64,000 bases of DNA from Agrypnia vestita (lineage: Eukaryota > Arthropoda > Insecta > Trichoptera > Phryganeidae), in assembly GCA_016648135.1 (NCBI GenBank), contig JADDOH010000466.1, forward strand, positions 124,001 through 188,000, read 5' to 3'. Positions 50,490 to 61,566 of this stretch are shown here, one piece after another. Every line of letters starts with the position of its first letter. The first letter of the stretch is position 1. Both the position numbers and the translations under genes were made by a program. The notes below the pieces were generated by a model. That model was given only the letters and a program-made list of their open reading frames with translations, was not told the DNA's origin and did not search any database.

Positions 50490-51718
50490 ATATTTAGAAT
50501 GAACTTTCAGGGTGGACGTAGGGGACAAGGGCTTTTCGTGGTGACCTTTTTTACAACTAAAGTAAAAAAATAATGGTCGAGCGATGCGTTTTTAACGAAC
50601 GCTGCCTTAAGGGGGGGGTAAGGTTAATTCGTACAAAAAAAGGCATGTTTTTGTGAATTTTTTGTGACGACACAGTTAAAATCTCTTTATTAAAACTAAT
50701 GTTACATTAAAGTATGACATTTGAAGAATATTGTGTAAAATTTTCAAGAAGATATATTAAAAAATACGGCAATGGCAGCAATTATTCGGACGTGTCTCGG
50801 AAAAAAGTAGAATTGCGGTGTCCATCATAACTTGGTGCTAGATTATCTGAAATCAAAAAATCAAAGTTCATTCGTTAGATAATAGGTTTTCCCAGGTAAC
50901 GCTGAGAGGGTTTTTTGAAATTTCAATTTTTCAATTTTTTGGAACACTTTGAAGGGAAAAACGCGATTTTTTGCGAAAAATATCGACTATTTGTTATTAA
51001 AAAATAAAAATTAATAACAAATTTGAAAAAAAGTCTCCAGCGTTACCTCGTAAATTATGTACAGAAATATTGTTCAAAATTTCAAAAGGATCGGTGCAGT
51101 AGTTTTGAAGTTATGATGGACACCGACTTTGAAAACGTGAGATGTGGGGAAAACGCTTTAAAGTTTTGCACACTATAAAATTCAAAATAAAACTCAACAC
51201 TTATTTTATACTTACACATAATCATCGATGCCATGTTCACACAGCAAAGAGCTTTCATTATCAGCATATTTTTGTCCTTGTCTACGCAAAACTCTTCCAA
51301 TACAATAGCACGACCGGTGTCCTCAGGTGAGCGCGTATCTTAGCTGCCCGAGCAGGTATAGAAAATCAGTCTGAGTATCGCTCAAACGTTCATATTTTCG
51401 TCAATTTTGCTCCAATTGACTTGAAATTTTGACACAATATTCTTGCGATGTTATACATGCATTTAAAAAATTAAAATTAAAATGCAAAAATAAAAGTTAA
51501 AAACCTTACCCCCCCCTTAACGGTAAGTGATATTTAAATACTTGCTTACTTACTTTCTATACTTTCTGTAAAATACTTTCTATAGAGAATTTTTAAAAGT
51601 CAAAACGTTATATAAAAAAAAGTCCTGGACGACATATATTAATATGTTAATGTTAATACACAAATTGATAAAATATGACTAAAAATGTATGCTTGCGAAG
51701 CTGCGCGGGTAAGCTGGT
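50490..51718 (+). mobile_element. Helitron-like repeat split by a TTAA-family element
   Basis: 50490-50610 and 51521-51718 together follow the repeat at 13540-13860 (ATTTAGAATGRACTTTCAGGRTGGAC, TGGTCGAGC.ATGCGTTT, ATTTAAATACTT..CTATA). The 3' end reads GCTTGCGAAGCTGCGCGGGTAAGCTGG then T, a hairpin plus CTGG, which fits the CTRR rule. The 5' start is missing. Confidence 0.65.
50611..51516. mobile_element. TTAA-family element, copy 3 (complete, 906 bp)
   Basis: Inserted precisely at a TTAA of the Helitron-like repeat (50607-50610 and 51517-51520). The homologous site at 13702-13705 is empty. Termini are GGGGGGGGTAAGGTTAATT and, in reverse complement, GGGGGGGGTAAGGTTTTT. TTAA duplication with short TIRs is the mark of piggyBac-type transposition. 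Small frames on both strands (51082-51330) match pieces in the other copies, but no transposase is present. Confidence 0.88.
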
Positions 51719-51719
51719 A

Positions 51720-52240
51720 ATTCATAATTTAACACCACCATGACAGAGGGGGTCTTTTCTAGCTTGCCTAGGTGCGGCCCTGAAAGAGGGATCATTATTG
51801 TAATATGATCATCGCAAAATTAAGGATAAATGTTGAGCTTTGATATATTAACAATCAAACGTGTAGGTACATAAAACCTATCCTGCCTATTTTTTTTTAC
51901 GTCTATGTATAAAAGTCCATATTTGAGGGGATCAGAAATAACTGCGCCACAATGTAATCAACGAAATTTAAATAAATATTTTTAATACTGATTCTATAGT
52001 CAAGAGTGGAGATTAAAAAAAATTATACGCTTTCGATAAAATGTTTCTAAAACAGTCATGCTTTCAATATCAGTTATCAATTGTGAAATTGACACATTAA
52101 ATACGTCGCCCTGTATTCTCGTCATACGCATAGTCGTACTCTTGTTTCTTATACTCTGATTTGTGCTCCATATGTTTCTACTGGCCAATCAGTTAAATAC
52201 TCTTAATAAAACCTTAATAAAAACACAATCAAACATCTAG
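51720..52240. other. No recognised feature
   Basis: AT-rich. The short CTAGCTTGCCTAGGTGCGGCCCTGAAAG word is shared with 49555-49580. A 62-codon minus frame has no motif. Confidence 0.4.
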
Positions 52241-52245
52241 TGATC

Positions 52246-52390
52246 TAGTTTGTCGGTGGCTCTAGTCTCGTTTCAGGAGATCACCAAATTAGTTTTTTTC
52301 ACGGCACAGACGTTTTGCTTAGCTTGAAACTAGTAAGAACGTTAATGGGACACGTATCCCGCGTGCGCAACTCTGTATTATTAAAAAATA
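52246..52390 (+). mobile_element. Degenerate S1-type SINE
   Basis: TCTAGTTTGTCGGTGG resembles the S1 head. AAATTAGTTTTTTTCACGGCACAGACGTTTTGCTTAGCTTGAAACTAGTAAGAACGTTAATGGGACACGTATCCCGCGTGCGCAACTCTG follows the S1 body with many changes. The B box is missing. An old copy. Confidence 0.55.
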
Positions 52391-52777
52391 AATTAATCAG
52401 GTTTTTTTATTATTATTTTTTGATCGTTTACGGAATTTTATCAATATTTAATGTATGAGATGTGGTATATTGCTTTGTTCGCACAAATAGTAAAATACTT
52501 GATGTATTCGTGTGTTCTACTTTCGGAAAATATTTCCATTGTTTAAACTGAAAATAATACTATTGTGGAGATGTGATTATTACGCAGAACCTCGTTATTT
52601 CGAACCTCAAACATTCATACGAAAAGAATTCAAGCATAACAGAATTACATTGCATACAATAACAATCGTTATTATTGTTTGCGGAGCAGTTTATTAATTC
52701 AGTGAGGGAAATACCGAAAAATCTATTTTAGGGTGCGTTATTTTATGTTTTATTCAATAAATTAGATAACAAATTAT

Positions 52778-53321
52778 TGTTACGTGTCGTGGCTAGGGAG
52801 GAATGAATAAAAACACTGGAAATGAACTAGCGATTTATTAATTGATGATTAATTAACTATTCAACGTACAAAATCACTAAAAACGAATTAACCTTTTCGC
52901 TATTCTTTAAATTACACTTTCGCAATGTACCACTCGTAAATAAACACTTTATCTCGCCAATTAGGTACATCGCGCCATTATTTCGCTCGATATCTGTCGT
53001 TTCGCAATTTCACGACTGGGAACACGTGGCCGTCGTCTCGCGCGTACTTCGTACTGAACGAACTGTCAAATACAACAATTGTACTCCCGCCGCGGCGTGG
53101 TTCCGTATTTAAATACAAATTTTGCTATTTTCGTATTTTCTAGATTATTGTAGTGTTTAAGAGAAGGTCCTCGTCGTTTCTCGGTTGTTCCGGGCCTTTC
53201 TAGATGTTTCCTGATGGTTGTAGATAATTTCAAAGCGTTCTAGATCATAAGATAGTGTTGTTATGATTGACATTACCGATGGTTTGTACTGTGCGTAAAT
53301 TCTTTTTAGCGTCCCGTTACA
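52778..53321 (-). mobile_element. Solo LTR of family LTR-B, complete
   Basis: Minus-oriented LTR from TGTAACGGGACG (53321) to CACGTAACA (52778), flanked by TTAT at 52774-52777 and 53322-53325. It contains several TCTAGA words, TATTTAAATA as TATA region (53106-53115) and CCCAGTCGTGAAATTGCGAAACGACA. Relatives are at 15432 (plus) and 42310 (minus). No internal genes attached. Confidence 0.88.
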
Positions 53322-53329
53322 TTATTATC

Positions 53330-54050
53330 AATATTTTCGCGAGATTTTGGCTGTGAATTTAATCAAATCTGCGTACCGTTCTTTAATTCAAACCAATTTC
53401 GTAATTGTCAATCTTGAATACTCCATAAAACGTAGATTTCACTTTCTAAGAATTCGTTTCACTTGTCAAAACAATTGTGTGTCTAGCATACCTTTGCGTA
53501 TTTATAATACCCAGTGTTCTAGATGCTTCGTGAATCTTCGAGAATGATCGACCAACCTCTCCACATTTCCAATTTCTTGTAAAACGTGTGGAGTGCTGTA
53601 CAAACCTCGATCACGTGTAGTTCTTATTGTTTCAGACTCTCGTGACGATATAATAGCTATAATCCGTCAAAAATGATGTTCTTTTACTATATATTTCGGC
53701 TGAGAGAACAATAAATACCATCTAGCGTAATCCAGCGTCTTGGTAGCGTTAGAGCTAAAATTGTTGCACGAAAAATTATGCATGTTATTGCTTTTTATCC
53801 CTCATTTTTATCATGATTTCATAAAGAATTATACAATATACAAATTTATTTTAATAATGATAATGCACTAGACATACAAACACCACCTCTATATCCCCCT
53901 CCTATCCATACTAGTCCTGCCCAGCAACCACTTTCACTTTTCACGTTTTTCAGTCATGATGTTTTCCTTCTTCCAGGGCCCTGAATTCCTGCAAACTTTC
54001 TCTGCATTATGAGATGCAAGATCTCTTAATTATTTGGATGTCTCATCACA
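53330..54050. other. No recognised feature
   Basis: AT-rich. A 66-codon plus frame at 53347-53547 has no motif. TTCTAGATGC and AATCTTCGAGAATG words near 53520 recall LTRs but cannot be aligned. Confidence 0.35.
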
Positions 54051-54057
54051 TCTCATC

Positions 54058-54445
54058 ACGCTATTTTATTGTGACAACACTAGAACCAACTCGCATTTTA
54101 ACTGTCTTGTGCCCAGACTGCATAGGCTAGGTAACAGCTATGCGCATATCTCTGATATTTTTAATTCCAGTTTAGCACTATATAAAGATTCGCTACTAAA
54201 AGCTCTACACTCTGCCGTCCTGAATTCATAATGCAATCACAAAAAAAATATACCATTTGTTTAACATCTCCTTTTTCTAAATTAGGTTTTATCTTATATA
54301 CTTCACACCTTCTTTTTCTAAATTACTATCATTTAAACAACTATCTACTCCTATATGGTCTATTCTGTAATGTTTTGCTGTTCTACATAGATCTTTGGAT
54401 TTCTTGTATATATTATTATGTAATACTAGGAAATAAATAAATAAT
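54058..54445 (+). mobile_element. Jockey-like LINE 3' end with uninterrupted site
   Basis: Encodes NTRTNSHFNCLVPRLHRLGN and SYAHISDIFNSSLALYKDSL, then a stop, a 200-bp 3' UTR and the tail AAATAAATAAATAATAATTG. It is the sister of 6250-6745, and its GCTACTAAAAG (54191-54201) occurs once, showing the pre-insertion state of that copy. Confidence 0.75.
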
Positions 54446-54449
54446 AATT

Positions 54450-55630
54450 GAATTTTCGGATTATTATTATTTTAATGACTTATTTTTCTTCATTCCATCC
54501 AGCTTATTTTGAGTATTCTTCTGTAGATCCACATTTCGAATGCCTCAAGTCGCCTTATCAATTCTTCGGTAAGCGTCCATTCTATGAAATAATACCGAAT
54601 AAACGTAACATCTCAGTTTTTACTAAATTATTAAATTTGTAATAATTTTTATTAGTAAGATTTTAAATTGCTTTTTTGAGATGTGATTGAAATATTCACG
54701 TAAATTATAATACAAGGCCAATTCCATTTTTCCAGATGTTTCTCTTCGCGTTTTCAATATGGATTCTATTTTTCTATTTACCAAAATCCTTATTTTGTAT
54801 AAAATACATTATTTACTCATACATTTTTGCCATAAATCAGTTGTCAAACAAATGCGGCGTTTGCCGAAAAATAAAGGCTGAATTCGATTATTTGAGAATT
54901 TTCCTTTAGAAAGATTTAATTTCCATTGTATTTTTCTGAAGTATTTCATATTATGTAAGAGCCCTTATTCGATTATAACAAAAAATTTGTTGATATCATC
55001 AAAACGTAATACATTTATTTTTAAAATTCTGTAAATTCGTAAAAACAGGTAGATTTCTGCCTGAATAGAGACTTAAATGTTTTAACATCAAAGGTTATCT
55101 AAAGAACGATGATCCTTAACGCGGCTTGCGGTAGGAATTGACTGGTAGAAACCGTCACGTAAGGAAAAGGCGTTATGCCCTCTCCATGCGACTCCTCTCT
55201 CTCGCTTGAGGGAGGAGTGAGGAGTGAGGTTAGATACACTTGTTATTAAAATCCAAGGCGGGGAACCAGAAATTGCATTCTGTGTTTCTATGTCTACATA
55301 CAAAGGCCATGGTGCAATATTAATTTTCATCACCCAGTAGTTGTACTATATAAATAATTTTATATCAAAATAGACATTAATAGTACATCAATATTTTGTT
55401 ACATATACATGGACCTCCATGATGTCAGAGTGTAGAAGAAGAAAATACCTGTTTATTTGATGTTGAAGCGACACGGATGTCAGTCAGATTTCTATCATCA
55501 CGCAAACCAGTCAAAGCAATCTGGAGTTATTATCCTTTTATTTCAATCTTTGACTTAAAATATAGGTGTGACTTAAAATAAACATTATCAACCATAATAA
55601 TTTCGTTGTCTGGCCGTCCGTAATTTCATG
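54450..55630. other. No recognised feature
   Basis: AT-rich. An 81-codon minus frame at 55088-55333 lies in a slightly GC-richer patch with CTCCTCTCTCTCGCTTGAGGGAGGAGTGAGGAGTGAGG. No domain. Confidence 0.4.
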
Positions 55631-55639
55631 TAACGTCCG

Positions 55640-55765
55640 TAATTTTGTTCGAATTCACGGCTTAAAAAAACAAATTAAACTGCCGGAAACGGGGCTTGAA
55701 ACCCGGGCCGGCAAAACCCATGTTGAATTCGCTGCCTCTCCGTGGACAGCCAAAAAGATTCTATA
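55640..55765 (-). mobile_element. Possible tRNA-like SINE remnant (family S3)
   Basis: In reverse complement, TTTTTGGCTGTCCACGGAGAGG is followed at B-box distance by GGCCCGGGTTTCAAGCCCCG. This is similar to a tRNA-derived head with a degraded A box. Single copy, no visible tail. Confidence 0.25.
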
Positions 55766-55916
55766 AATATATACAAGGGGTTAGCAAAGACGCGAACCAA
55801 TGTAATAAGTACTAATATTATTTTTAATGTTGATAGAAACCAGTTTGTTTCACAAAGAGTTCAAGTATTAAATTAAAGCCAATATTTTCGCCACAGTTAT
55901 AGAAATATTGACATTT

Positions 55917-56101
55917 GAGTAGCTTGTTGGTCTTGTGGTTAGGACTCTCGCCTCGTGATCCAAAAGTCGCAGGTTCGAATCTCATTCCAGACAAGCAAGT
56001 TAGTCCTATTTTTATAGCACAAGCGTTTAGCTTAATTTGAAAATAGTAAAATATTGATGTGACACGAAATTCCGTGTTCGCATCTCTATTTAAAAAAAAA
56101 A
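55917..56101 (+). mobile_element. tRNA-derived SINE (family S1), best copy
   Basis: GAGTAGCTTGTTGGTCTTGTGGTTAGGACTCTCGCCT with good A box, and B box GGTTCGAATCTC. The body ends TTCCGTGTTCGCATCTCTATTT and a 10-A tail. The tRNA-like region is nearly canonical in spacing; it is treated as a SINE because the non-tRNA body and tail are conserved in three copies. Confidence 0.88.
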
Positions 56102-56109
56102 TGATTGAT

Positions 56110-57365
56110 ATTTTTTAGTATTTGGGACAAGATCACCATTATAACAATCATGATATTTAGTGAATAAGGCGGAATGTACCCATTAGATTAATCCATAACT
56201 TGATCTTATATTATTTAATAGAAAATATTTGCGATATGGAAAATTGTGATCATCATCTCATTCATATTTAGTAGCATGAATATTTTGGATTCAGAATATT
56301 CCCTTTCGACCTATCCTATGTTTGATTTATGTATTGAAATCGACAAATAAGGGCTGTTTTAGTAGTAGGCATTCTAATAGATAACGTATTTGAAGGTATG
56401 TAACATTCCAGCTGTGGTAGTTTTTATTATTCATGACGTGTTAAATTTTTCCGAATGTTTTTGATTCATTGCGGAGAGTTATTATTGTCGAGGGCTCTCG
56501 GGATAGCGACACCTGATTTGTGAGCTTTGGAACAATGGCGTTGGTGGATGACGTCACTCACGCGTGTACTCGCTGCTTGTAAGTGTAGCGCTAACACGTC
56601 GCTTAAGGCTCGATTAAGCGTCCCGGAATAATTATTGTAATTATACCGGTTCGGTTAACCGCGTCTCCGTTTACACGGAATACGGAATTTAATCGTATCC
56701 ACATTTCGATCTGGATAAATCGATAAACTGCTTTAAACAAACTGTTCTATACACACGGTTTAGAAACCCAAAAAATGCAACAACACGTATGATATAATTT
56801 TTTATCAACAATCTATTAAAATTTATAAAAACACACAGAGTACTTAACCCGTCGGATACCGGAGCGCAGATCTGCGCTACCTAGACACGTATGTGAATTC
56901 GGCCTATTTTACCTGCGTTTATCGGTTTTTAAAGCTTATCATTGGTTATATCTCAAGTTTTTGAATGAATTAACGAGTTCCATTTGTCAAGTAACCTCAT
57001 TTGCCGCGCAAATCGGACAAAAAATCATTCAACATGTCGTCTTCGAACCGCGCATTAATTGTGTTATTTATCTGTTAAAAAAAATGTTATTTTTAAATAA
57101 AAATGTATTCAAATTAGGTATTTTTATATTCTTTGATATATTTAGAACGAAAGTATTGAAATAAAATTATTTGTTATTGCTTCCATGGTTTTATTTGATA
57201 AACATGTGCGTACATTTCTGACAGTAAATTTCGTTACTTATTTTCATAATCAATGAGTAAGTAATTATTGAAATATAAGTAATTATTGAGAAACCAGAAA
57301 CTGCAACTTCTTAGCGATTATCGTTAAACTTAAACAATTGACAATCGACGATACGTCATCTGTTG
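56110..57365. other. No recognised feature
   Basis: Mixed; 56480-56760 is less AT-rich and unique-looking, with GGATGACGTCACTCACGCG (CRE-like TGACGTCA at about 56549-56556) and CGTCTCCGTTTACACGG. No gene assigned. Confidence 0.35.
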
Positions 57366-57370
57366 CGCGA

Positions 57371-57402
57371 TTTTTTTTTATAAAAATAGACATGCGAACA
57401 CG
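57371..57402 (-). mobile_element. S1 SINE tail remnant
   Basis: T run, then AAAAATAGACATGCGAACACGGG, the inverse of the S1 end CCGTGTTCGCATCTCTATTT. The rest of the SINE is gone and a minisatellite follows. Confidence 0.5.
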
Positions 57403-57420
57403 GGTTTGTTATGGTTTGGT

Positions 57421-57580
57421 GGCAAGGCTGTCGTAGGGGCGTTCCACGGGTTTGTGCTTCCGAATACTCTCCTGCTACGGCCCGGCAAGGCAGTCGTGGG
57501 GGCGTTCCACGGGTTTGTGCCCCCGAATACTCTCCTGCTACGGCCCGGCAAGGGACATTCCACGGGTTTGTGGAACGCGG
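57421..57580. repeat. Minisatellite, 63-bp unit, about 2.5 copies
   Basis: GGCAAGG starts units at 57421, 57484 and 57547, an exact 63-bp period, with CGTTCCACGGGTTTGTG, CCGAATACTCTCCTGCTACGGCCC and few differences between units. The third unit is shortened. Because 63 is divisible by three, frames stay open in several phases on both strands. This explains the repetitive 60-76-codon frames without requiring a gene. GC-rich against an AT-rich background. Confidence 0.88.
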
Positions 57581-57679
57581 TTTGTCTATGATTCAAATAC
57601 TTATCCATAGATACGTGTACAGATAAAATGGGTGATCCAGGCTGATCTGTCGAAAATATTAAGGGAATAGTTTATACGC

Positions 57680-58010
57680 GTAATTCTGTTTAACTTCAGT
57701 CAGGCTGACGTCCGACCTCTGCGAGGCTCCCCAAATGGCTCGCGTTGATAACGCACCCAGTTTATTTGCATCTTAAATTCGGGCTAGATTCGGATCTCTT
57801 TGTGAGCGGCGCGGAGCACGCCTTCGAGGGCCGTTTCTCCGTTCGGCCCCCGATCGTCCCGTTCGGGGTAAGAAATTGTGTAAATAAATTTACAGGGTGT
57901 GTGTAAAGTATAAAGACGCCGGTCCCCTCCGTCGGGGCGGCCCCGGGGCCCCATTGCTCACTGTAACGGATGGACACCCCTCCCGCGGGACGGGCCCGGA
58001 AGAATAAATA
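57680..58010. other. GC-rich unique-looking island
   Basis: Contains CCGTTTCTCCGTTCGGCCCCCGATCGTCCCGTTCGGGG and CCCTCCGTCGGGGCGGCCCCGGGGCC. Three overlapping minus-strand frames (62-80 codons) have no domain. Among the most GC-rich parts of the window. Confidence 0.3.
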
Positions 58011-58334
58011 GGGCGTAGAAATTTGGCGAGAATATAAAATGCAGGGAAAATATATATATATGAGAATGATTCGTTTCCCGGTGAAATGCGGTTTTTAACC
58101 TTTTTTTTACTACTGGGAATATTTCGGGACACTTATGGCAAAACACGATATTAGACCACTATTTTTTCTGACTTGGGTACTTTTGATATCGTATGGTAAA
58201 AAATAAAAATATATCTTTTCATTCAATAAGGTTCAATCTTTCGTGTTAATACCAACAACTTATTACATTTTTTGCTGGAATTGCTTCTCAACATTTAAAT
58301 TAAAAATTGCATTTGTATGTGCAACAGTTGGATC

Positions 58335-58640
58335 TTCTCTTCTTCCTTGCACTGTCCCAATTTACTGTTGGGGTCGGCTCTTCTCGTTCTCAGGCTGTAT
58401 CTTCTTCGGTTCTGGGTGTCGCCTTCATCCAGGCCGTTGCTCTGTAATATTTTGGAGCATTGAGTCATCCAGGAGTCCTTAGGTCTTCCTCCGGATGACT
58501 GTCGATGAAGCTCCATAGAAATTGCCTGCTTCACCGCGTGGTCTGGTGGTCTCCGTCTTATGTGCCCACACCATCTCAACTGTCGCTCCTCCAGATTACT
58601 GTTTATGTCCGTGACACCCAGGCTACCACGAATGAGTGAA
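58335..58640 (-). pseudogene. RTE-f LINE C-terminus
   Basis: The minus strand reads LEERQLRWCGHIRRRPPDHA, then SSGGRPKDSWMTQ and SLRTRRADPNSKLGQ, a C-terminus typical of another moth RTE-like family (LRWFGHVxRRPPDH ... TRRADP). The frame continues 20 codons past the likely end into a GAAGAAGAG tail. Upstream domains are absent. Confidence 0.78.
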
Positions 58641-58649
58641 CTTTTTAAC

Positions 58650-59530
58650 CCTATGTTTAATCCTGTATTTAAGGCCCGAGTGCGCTTGGACGATTTAAAG
58701 GTTAAGGAACGCCATAAAAACGTCATTTTCAGTACAAAATAACACTTATATGTATTCTTATGTTACTATTGCACATGGAAAATTTGTTTTACTATCCATT
58801 GTTTAGGGCATACATTAGTTAATATGTTTAATTTAAAATTTTTAGTGAAATGTTTTGAATGCTGTCACCGAGGATCACTAATTTATAATGTACCGAATTC
58901 TAGATTTTATACATGTAATCCTTCACACGTTCGAAAAAATTACCCAGTTTAAAAGTGTGATGTTCTTACTATCTTGTCGTGACTTCGGGATTCTCCAATA
59001 AAAGAGGTTGTCGGTTACTCTTGGTTTATGGTGGCAACAATACGTTATACAGCGGTTACAGTGAACAACAGTGGTCTGTCTCGATATAATGGTGGAAAAA
59101 GCCTAGAGACGATATGCGCGCGGCCTTATAAAGCATTCGTTCTCTCTTTCATGCTCCGTCTCTTTCGTGCTTCGCGACATACGTCCCTCAGATCTATTAC
59201 AAAAAGATACACGTCAAAGGCAAAAAATGACAAGTCAAATAAAACATCCATGTTAACTAAGGTTGTAAAAATCATGTACGATATTGGCGCGGGAAAGTTT
59301 AACCTGGTCCTCCGGGGACGAAAGTCGTCTTTCGCAAGAGACGCGAAACTCGTTTAAAAATTCATAACATTTTTGATGTATTGGTCCGAAGTTTACATTT
59401 TTCCTTAATTTATTATGTACTTTTATGGCTCCCAACCCTTTAAGCACAAATTTATTTTCGTTTACGGCCCTGGGAAATGGATTTTTTCAGCGATAAGATA
59501 GTCGGTAGCGACGTAAATTACATAAATTGC
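58650..59530. other. No recognised feature
   Basis: A 109-codon plus frame at 59028-59357 is rich in Ser, Arg and Lys and has no recognised domain. The sequence is unique in the window. Left unassigned. Confidence 0.35.
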
Positions 59531-59540
59531 GGTCTTACCG

Positions 59541-59566
59541 AAATGGCGCTAGATGGCGCCATGTAG
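59541..59566. promoter_or_regulatory. CTCF-like word pair ATGGCGCTAGATGGCGCCAT
   Basis: AGATGGCGCC at 59551-59560 fits the insect CTCF core, and a second ATGGCGCT lies just before it. The 10-bp ATGGCGCCAT is itself palindromic. Consensus match only. Confidence 0.25.
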
Positions 59567-59919
59567 AAAATCGATATTTTAATTAAAACAAGTCATATGA
59601 GTCATTCAGGAGGATGCCCATAAAAATATTTAATTCCATGACAACTGCACACGATCAACTTGTTACTATGCTGTCATGATTTGCATTTTGTAATCTTATT
59701 TATGTAACTCAACGTACTGAAATGTAAAGTATCGTGGGGTAACTTGCATAGATTTTTAGGCTACCCTGAAAATTTATATAACATTGTTGTCGCTTATCTC
59801 CGTAACTGTCGACATTTCACCCAAAGTGTAAAGAATATTTTCTATTCAAAATTGGATGAAGAAGAATCCCCGAAGTTTTCGCTACTAGCTACGAGACCCT
59901 GTATGTTTAGTCGTCTTCT

Positions 59920-60062
59920 TCTTCTTCTTCTTCCTTAGCCTTTTTCCCTCCACTGTTGGATGTAGGCCTCTTTCATTTTCTTCCAATCATCGTAGAATTC
60001 TGGGTGCCCATATAGTATCCTCCTGTCGAGCCTATGTCCAGCCCACTGCCATTTTAGTGGTT
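59920..60062 (-). mobile_element. RTE-b LINE, internally deleted 3' end
   Basis: The minus strand reads LKWQWAGHRLDRRILYGHPE, joined directly to YDDWKKMKEAYIQQWREKG, so a middle part present at 32715-33028 is missing. The tail is (GAA)n at 59921-59936. It is the third RTE-b piece in the window. Confidence 0.7.
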
Positions 60063-60064
60063 AT

Positions 60065-60590
60065 TCTACATAGAATTATCTAGTCTTTGCGGTAGGAATT
60101 TTTTTAAGTGACTTAGTTTTTTTATCGGCATAATGAACCTGAATTTTTCCCTAAAAACGCTATTTTCAATTCAAACGCCCTCCATTTTGTCAAAAATCTG
60201 TATTTGCAAAAACCCCTACGTTAAAGACTAAATTATAGTGTCAATTTTGATAATCTGATATAGATCAGTCAACAAAACCCAAGAATTTTGAGCCAATGTT
60301 GAATATTTTTTATAAAAAAATTTAACATATTCTTAAAAGTATATACTTTCATGGAGAAATAATACTAACACCATAATTCATAAATGTTCAAGTTTTTTGT
60401 TTGTAACCTTGTGGAAATTCATTTTTAATATTTTTAAAAAATGAGGGTAAACAACATTGTTTTATTCCACTATATTTATTTTGAATTGTTAGAACGTTTT
60501 CGGGATTTCTCCCATTGCCAATAACCACACGTACCATAATTCATTTAGGTTTTCTTAAAAAAAATTCAAAAATTACCTTTTTTCGCGCTT
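60065..60590. other. AT-rich stretch, nothing recognised
   Basis: No open frame above 60 codons and no repeat partner noticed. Confidence 0.45.
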
Positions 60591-60990
60591 CGTAGGTAGG
60601 TATTCCCCCTCAAAGTACATTAGCGCGAAGGTTAACTCGTGAAGGCTGGCCATACACATTAATAAGCACATATCGGGGACGCCCACTTCCTTTCCGCCCA
60701 TCCCACCTACAACTTTTAACTTTTTCATCCCGAAGTCAAATAACTCGAGTTAATTAAAATTTCGGGCCAGTATTTACCCAGTTTTGACCTTTCCAATTAA
60801 TTCGGTAAATTCGTTAAAATAAAACAGTGTCACAGGTAAATAGGTTCTGTCACTAACCCATATCTCTCCCATAATTCCCTCGCGGGGTAATTAAAGTTTC
60901 CCCACACTGTAGCCGGGAAGATATACGGAGACGGGACGGGTACAGGGTGGACCGTTAATTTCAGATACTGCTGAATGTTCCGACAACCCT
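60590..60990. other. GC-richer unique-looking island
   Basis: Blocks of GC-rich words (GGGAAGATATACGGAGACGGGACGGG) alternate with homeodomain-like TTAATTAAAATTTCGGG and CCAATTAATTCGG. Noncoding apart from a 69-codon minus frame without motif. Candidate regulatory segment. Confidence 0.25.
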
Positions 60991-60999
60991 TTGGCCACC

Positions 61000-61560
61000 G
61001 AACAGAAGCTATCCGGAGGTTTTGTTTCATTCGATTCATTTAGAGAATCGTGCAAAAAAGCACCCTTAATTTATACTGCACAGAATTCACTTTCGAGTTT
61101 CAGTGCCGATAAACCGGCGTTTATTGGTCGCATGTTTATTACACGCTTGATACATATACATTACTAAATAAACACAAGCGTAAGATAGTATAAAAAGCCT
61201 CTCAGCCATTGCCTACCTTGCTAGGTATAAATAAAAAAATATAAGTATATGTAAGTATATACCTCGCTAGGTATAAAGATAAGATAAGATATTCGTTAAA
61301 TCAATTAAGTAAATGAAATAAAAATATTTTTAATGTGTATTATGTAAATGTATATTGCTATGTTTGCTATTGTGGGCTCATCATGACGAAGATATAGTGG
61401 TGTCTAAACCGGTCGACATTAAAAATAGGAAATGGTTTTTTTAAATGATTAAAATAGATATCTCCCTGGCGAGATCGAATCCTCGGTCTGCAGGTACTGT
61501 GCTGCCTGATATTATTGTAATAATTTGTTTTTAACAATCTATCAATAATAATGTATGTAA
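61000..61560. other. No recognised feature
   Basis: AT-rich. A short direct repeat CTAGGTATAA..TATAAGTATA lies near 61220-61280. A AAACCGGTCGACATT word near 61410 recalls MITE M5 but cannot be extended. Confidence 0.35.
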
Positions 61561-61566
61561 TTACTG

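Noticed and set aside
55917..55990. Functional tRNA gene (also at 5056 and 41313)
   Set aside because: A and B boxes are good, but a conserved non-tRNA body and A tail follow, and copies repeat with them; these are SINE heads.
57378..57626. Repeat-protein gene over the minisatellite
   Set aside because: Frames are open in three phases on both strands simply because the 63-bp unit has no stops; there is no start, splice or promoter context.
61455..61500. Reverse B-box-like GGATTCGATCTC as another SINE
   Set aside because: No A box at the right distance, no body match and no tail; may be chance.
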